Source: Bacteroidia bacterium (GTDB lineage Bacteria > Bacteroidota > Bacteroidia > Chitinophagales > UBA2359). Taken from it: a DNA stretch of 64,000 nucleotides. The notes beneath the pieces were generated by a model. It saw only the letters and a list, made by a program, of their open reading frames with translations, was not told the DNA's origin and ran no database searches. Location of the stretch: contig JAUHXA010000001.1 in NCBI GenBank assembly GCA_030427245.1, forward strand, positions 185,077-249,076, written 5' to 3'. A program made the position numbers and the translations under genes. Numbering within the stretch: the stretch's first letter is position 1; every line of letters starts with the position of its first letter. Shown piece after piece: positions 62,259 to 64,000 of this stretch.

Positions 62259-63479
62259 ATGCTCTCATTTCTCCATACGCAGCAAGAACTATTACTGTAC
62301 CTTCTGATACCTGTGATCAGTGCATTGGTAGGATGGGGAACGAATGTGTTGGCACTAAAAATGACTTTTTACCCGACCGAATTTTGGGGTATTCCTCCTT
62401 CATTTGGATGGCAGGGCATCATCCCTTCAAAGGCGGGTGTGATGGCTGAAAAGGCGGTGGACTTGATGACCAGTAAGTTGATTGATGTACAAGAAGTTTT
62501 TGAACGCATGGATCCCAATCAGGTTTTGCAAGAAATTGGTCCTGAGCTGCAAAGAATCAACGAAACCATCATAGATGAAGTTATGCGTTCTCAACTGAAC
62601 ACCACATGGAAGCTGGTTCCAAAATCCATCAAAAAACAGATTTACCAACAAGCTTCCACCGAGATGCCCTTTATTGTCAAAGAATTTATGGCAGAAATGA
62701 AAGTGCATATCAAGGAACTCTTTGATGTCAAACAAATGGTCGTGACCTCTTTGACCAAAGACAAGGATTTGTTGAACGACATATTTTTGAAAGTAGGAGA
62801 CCAAGAATTTCGATTTATTGAGCGTTCAGGACTCATATTTGGATTTTTGTTTGGCTTGATTCAGATGGGGATTTGTTTTTTTTACAATCCTCCTTGGATG
62901 CTACCTCTGGCAGGCATTTTGGTGGGATATGCAACCAATTGGCTGGCATTGAAGCTCATATTTGAACCATTAGAGCCTAAAAAAGTGGGAAAATGGACTT
63001 TTCAAGGTTTGTTCATGAAGCGACAACAACAAGTCGCTACCGAATACGCTGCCATAATTACCTCCAATATTCTTACGGTTCCCAACATTTTTGAAGCCAT
63101 CCAAAAAGGTCCTGCGGCCAATCAACTGATTCAAATGATTCAAAAATACGTGGACAAGGCAGTGGATACAGCAGCAGGAAACATCAAGGAAACCATTCAG
63201 CTGAGTGTGGGCGGCAAACGATATCAGGTCGTCAAAAACATCGCCTGTTGGAGCATGGTACAAGAATTACCGATGATTATTGGACACATTTACGACTATG
63301 CCGAAGAAGCATTGGACATCGAACATACTTTAAGTTCTCGAATGATGGCCTTGGCACCTATCGAGTTTCAAGCATTTTTAAGGCCTGTCTTTCAAGAAGA
63401 TGAAGCAAAGTTGATTGCAGTAGGAGCTATCTTGGGAGGCTTGGCAGGCTTGATGCAAGCCTATTTTTTCTTTGCTTAG
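62259..63479 (+). CDS. DUF445 family membrane protein
   Basis: A 406-residue protein. The N-terminal hydrophobic segment contains VGWGTNVLALKMTFYP, repeated later as VGYATNWLALKLIFEP (G-x-x-TN-x-LA-LK), the internal duplication typical of DUF445. Further segments are WQGIIPSKAGVMAEKAVDLM and QGLFMKRQQQVATEYA. It ends with a hydrophobic helix (ILGGLAGLMQAYFFFA). It is a conserved inner-membrane protein of unknown function. Confidence 0.9.
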   Translation: MLSFLHTQQELLLYLLIPVISALVGWGTNVLALKMTFYPTEFWGIPPSFGWQGIIPSKAGVMAEKAVDLMTSKLIDVQEVFERMDPNQVLQEIGPELQRINETIIDEVMRSQLNTTWKLVPKSIKKQIYQQASTEMPFIVKEFMAEMKVHIKELFDVKQMVVTSLTKDKDLLNDIFLKVGDQEFRFIERSGLIFGFLFGLIQMGICFFYNPPWMLPLAGILVGYATNWLALKLIFEPLEPKKVGKWTFQGLFMKRQQQVATEYAAIITSNILTVPNIFEAIQKGPAANQLIQMIQKYVDKAVDTAAGNIKETIQLSVGGKRYQVVKNIACWSMVQELPMIIGHIYDYAEEALDIEHTLSSRMMALAPIEFQAFLRPVFQEDEAKLIAVGAILGGLAGLMQAYFFFA

Positions 63480-63485
63480 TAAGGG

Positions 63486-63592
63486 TAAAAAAATAACTCT
63501 TCGTTTTCTTTTGCTAACATACCCCATCCCCCACCGAGAAATCGGGGCAGGCTTTTCAAAAGGGGAATATTGGTCGATGAGTTATTTTTTCT
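63486..63592. repeat. Inverted-repeat-bounded intergenic element
   Basis: AAAAAATAACTC (63487-63498) is inverse to GAGTTATTTTTT (63579-63590), bounding a segment that contains CCGA-gaaa-TCGG and an AGGCTTTTCAAAAGGGGA stretch. The outer ends extend the similarity imperfectly (TTAGTAAGGG versus CACTAAGTAA). It starts just after the DUF445 stop. Confidence 0.5.
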
Positions 63593-63601
63593 TTTTTACT
63601 T

Positions 63602-63826
63602 AGTGCCTGAACGGAAACTCACAGAGGGTTTATAATCAATGTATTGTAGTTGAAAAAACATTTGAACTTTTTTGAAAATCAAAGAACTGATATAAGTTCA
63701 ATAAATTCCTAATAAATGATAGTCAGTTTGCTATGGAAATACAAAAATTGCCTTAAAAAGTTCGTTTATTTAAGTATTTAGTTATGTTTTGAAATTCAGT
63801 TAGTTAAGGGTTTCCGTTCAAGCACT
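63602..63826. mobile_element. MITE-like element, 225 bp
   Basis: Terminal inverted repeats AGTGCCTGAACGGAAACTC (63602-63620) and the inverse of AGTGCTTGAACGGAAACCC (63808-63826) match at 17 of 19 bases. The element is flanked by ACTT on both sides (63598-63601 and 63827-63830), a candidate 4-bp target duplication. The interior has no coding frame. It sits 43 bases before the putative ybeY start. Confidence 0.72.
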
Positions 63827-63869
63827 ACTTAATAAATTTTATTTTACTTCACCAATCATACTATTCAAT

Positions 63870-64000
63870 TTGGATCCTTCAATCACCAACGAACCCCTTA
63901 TCTATTTTCATACCGAAGCTCCACTTGCTTTCGAGTTGAGGGCTGCAAAGGAAATCCTTTACCGCCAATGGCTTTTTCAAGTCATTGAGATGGAAGGTTA
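63870..64000 (+). CDS. ybeY: rRNA maturation RNase YbeY, N-terminal part (3' end outside window)
   Basis: From a TTG at 63870 the frame reads DPSITNEPLIYFHTEAPLAF, then ELRAAKEILYRQWLFQVIEM and EG to the window end. The YFHTE and RQWLFQVIEMEG-like pattern matches the N-terminus of Bacteroidota YbeY. The catalytic HGxLHLxGYDH motif lies outside the window. No ATG is available upstream in frame, so a TTG start is assumed; the MITE may have displaced a better one. Confidence 0.55.
   Translation, partial: MDPSITNEPLIYFHTEAPLAFELRAAKEILYRQWLFQVIEMEG

Noticed and set aside
1..64000. tRNA, rRNA or CRISPR array
   Set aside because: No cloverleaf with a CCA-type acceptor, no rRNA core motifs and no regularly spaced direct repeats were seen on reading.

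Overview
The window looks like chromosomal DNA of a Bacteroidota bacterium, most likely the Saprospiria/Chitinophagia side of the phylum. The evidence is a TonB-dependent receptor and a DUF5686 protein that both begin with a carboxypeptidase-regulatory-like domain, type IX secretion (T9SS) tails, many SpII lipoproteins, TTTG/TAnnTTTG-like promoters, few Shine-Dalgarno sequences and moderately AT-rich DNA. No name below genus level can be supported.

Layout. 1-12.5 kb is mostly housekeeping on the + strand: nrdB-dinD-nrdA behind a DnaA-box-rich promoter, mutL, two rhomboid proteases and a membrane-anchored EEP-fold enzyme. 12.6-14.8 kb holds two secreted tandem-repeat proteins on the - strand. 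15.3-21.7 kb (+) carries phosphofructokinase and a TonB receptor/surface lipoprotein pair. 21.9-41.1 kb is a long accessory block entirely on the - strand and rich in proteases: a tight three-gene operon (caspase-STAND-propeller protein, Cys-rich protein, second caspase), a subtilisin-SH3-amidase fusion, a decayed caspase/T9SS scar, a streptopain-like C10 protease with small lipoproteins, an atypical response regulator, and a second subtilisin with a small partner. 42.8-46.3 kb (-) is a trpS-trpE-trpG operon preceded by a clear transcription attenuator with a Trp-Trp-Trp leader peptide. 46.7-50.8 kb (+) has an acyltransferase, nitrilase, membrane protein, pseudouridine synthase, a truncated-haemoglobin pseudogene and a SnoaL-like protein. 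51.9-55.4 kb is an AT-rich insert of a third subtilisin and an AAA+ ATPase, convergent with overlapping 3' ends. 55.7-64 kb (+) returns to core genes (DUF5686, adk, obg, EamA transporter, DUF445, start of ybeY), with a short MITE-like element before ybeY.

How genes may work together. The caspase-STAND operon resembles regulated-proteolysis or conflict machinery: a propeller sensor, a STAND switch, a protease domain and a second protease. The subtilisin/AAA+ pair looks like a second, independently acquired ATPase-protease device. The trp genes form a regulated unit that reads charged tRNA-Trp supply. All functional statements are from sequence inspection; no database search was run.
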